Assembly: GCA_021783935.1 (NCBI GenBank)
Contig: JAJXTK010000376.1
Span: 1 to 6,517, forward strand
Origin: Myxococcales bacterium
Lineage (GTDB): Bacteria > Myxococcota_A > Polyangia > Polyangiales > JADJMO01
Length of the DNA stretch: 6,517 nucleotides
Direction of reading: 5' to 3'
Made by a program: the position numbers and the translations under genes. Shown here piece after piece: positions 6,218 through 6,517 of this stretch. The notes under the pieces were generated by a model, which was given only the letters and a program-made list of their open reading frames with translations, ran no database searches and was not told where the DNA came from. Each line of letters starts with the position of its first letter. Within the stretch, counting starts at the first letter, position 1.

Positions 6218-6341
6218 CAGGCCGTTGAGTTTCTCCGGAGCTGCCCGAGCCTCTCCCGCGTCGACCCGACACTCGCCGCGCGATCGACACGGCCTGCTGT
6301 CTGTCACAGTTCCCGCAGGCCGTTTCTCAACGGCCTGCTAG
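6214..6341. mobile_element. Candidate MITE-like element with perfect 16-bp terminal inverted repeats
   Basis: Positions 6214-6229 (ctagcaggccgttgag) and 6326-6341 (ctcaacggcctgctag) are exact reverse complements, enclosing 128 bp with no ORF of note. Each end carries CTAG, which also reads as a 4-bp direct repeat. That would fit a target duplication of the YTAR type known for the IS5 group, leaving 12-bp inverted repeats inside. The MFS stop codon lies in the left CTAG, and a CTAG target at that point would preserve the stop. No transposase is in the window. The alternative is one unit of the tandem repeat, or a structured RNA/terminator region. Confidence 0.4.
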
Positions 6342-6464
6342 CGGGCGGTGGAGCTCCTCCGAGGCCGGCCGATCCTCTCCCGGTTCGTGCCGTGATTCTC
6401 CGCGCGATCGGCCACGGCCGGCGGACGGTCACGCCTTGCGCAGGCCGCTCTTTCGACGGCCTGC
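6215..6464. repeat. Two diverged tandem copies of a ~125-bp palindrome-rich intergenic repeat
   Basis: Copy 1 (6215-6338, 124 bp) and copy 2 (6339-6464, 126 bp) align end to end. The first 72 bases of each align without gaps with 18 mismatches by hand count (75% identity). Best-kept blocks are ctctcccg, ccgcgcgatcg, gtcac, gcaggccg and cggcctgc. The octamer gcaggccg and its reverse complement recur at 6217, 6290, 6315, 6331, 6440 and 6457. No reading frame is conserved between copies, so a non-coding repeat is favoured. After copy 2, 6465-6517 shows nothing I can assign. Confidence 0.75.
6315..6338. terminator. Strong hairpin downstream of the MFS gene
   Basis: A 10-bp perfect stem (gcaggccgtt / aacggcctgc) closes a 4-nt loop (tctc). 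It is the most stable simple hairpin I saw in the window and lies 98 nt past the MFS stop. The second repeat copy keeps a shorter version (8-bp stem, 6440-6464). There is no T-tract after either, so it could stabilise an mRNA 3' end or form part of the repeat rather than terminate transcription. Confidence 0.4.
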
Positions 6465-6517
6465 CGGCGCGCGTGCGCTCGACGAGCGCCAGGGGGCGCG
6501 GCGGTTCGCTCCCAGAT

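Noticed and set aside
6342..6517. Minus-strand gene entering from the right edge
   Set aside because: Two minus-strand frames stay open for 60-70 codons, but the translations are Arg/Pro-rich, lack a domain, and are not conserved between the two repeat copies.

Overview
The window is GC-rich throughout, with strong G/C bias at third codon positions. It carries a Cys-rich lipoprotein with an acidic Ser/Thr/Pro linker, of the kind common in Myxococcota. The best guess is a myxobacterium-like bacterium (Polyangia or relatives). This is inferred from composition and protein style, not from a marker gene.

Layout, left to right. Positions 1-36 (+) are the last codons of an unidentified gene, possibly an outer-membrane beta-barrel. 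kamE (63-845, minus) is the cobalamin-binding beta subunit of lysine 5,6-aminomutase. A Cys-rich secreted lipoprotein (1013-1726, plus) with three internal Cys modules comes next. A small alpha/beta-hydrolase (1770-2378, minus) lies 24 nt behind kamD (2403-3986, minus), the catalytic alpha subunit. A divergent intergenic region (3987-4208) separates kamD from a plus-strand pair: an apparently truncated multi-pass membrane protein (4209-4958) and an AmpG-like MFS transporter (4955-6217), overlapping by GTGA. The last 300 bases hold no convincing gene. They hold two diverged tandem copies of a ~125-bp palindrome-rich repeat; the first copy is bounded by a perfect 16-bp inverted repeat that starts at the transporter's stop codon.

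KamD and KamE are obligate partners: PLP/substrate barrel plus adenosylcobalamin domain, isomerising D-lysine or L-beta-lysine to 2,5- or 3,5-diaminohexanoate. In classical lysine-fermentation clusters they are adjacent. Here they are split by a hydrolase on the same strand and a lipoprotein gene on the opposite strand, so kamE probably needs its own promoter. No other enzyme of the pathway (kamA, kdd, kce, kal) is in the window. The hydrolase is probably cotranscribed with kamD. The membrane-protein/transporter pair forms a separate transcription unit with no evident link to lysine metabolism.

I see no tRNA, rRNA, CRISPR array, transposase gene or cobalamin riboswitch. The points most worth a second look are the split aminomutase, the three-module lipoprotein, the truncated membrane protein, and the terminal repeat element.
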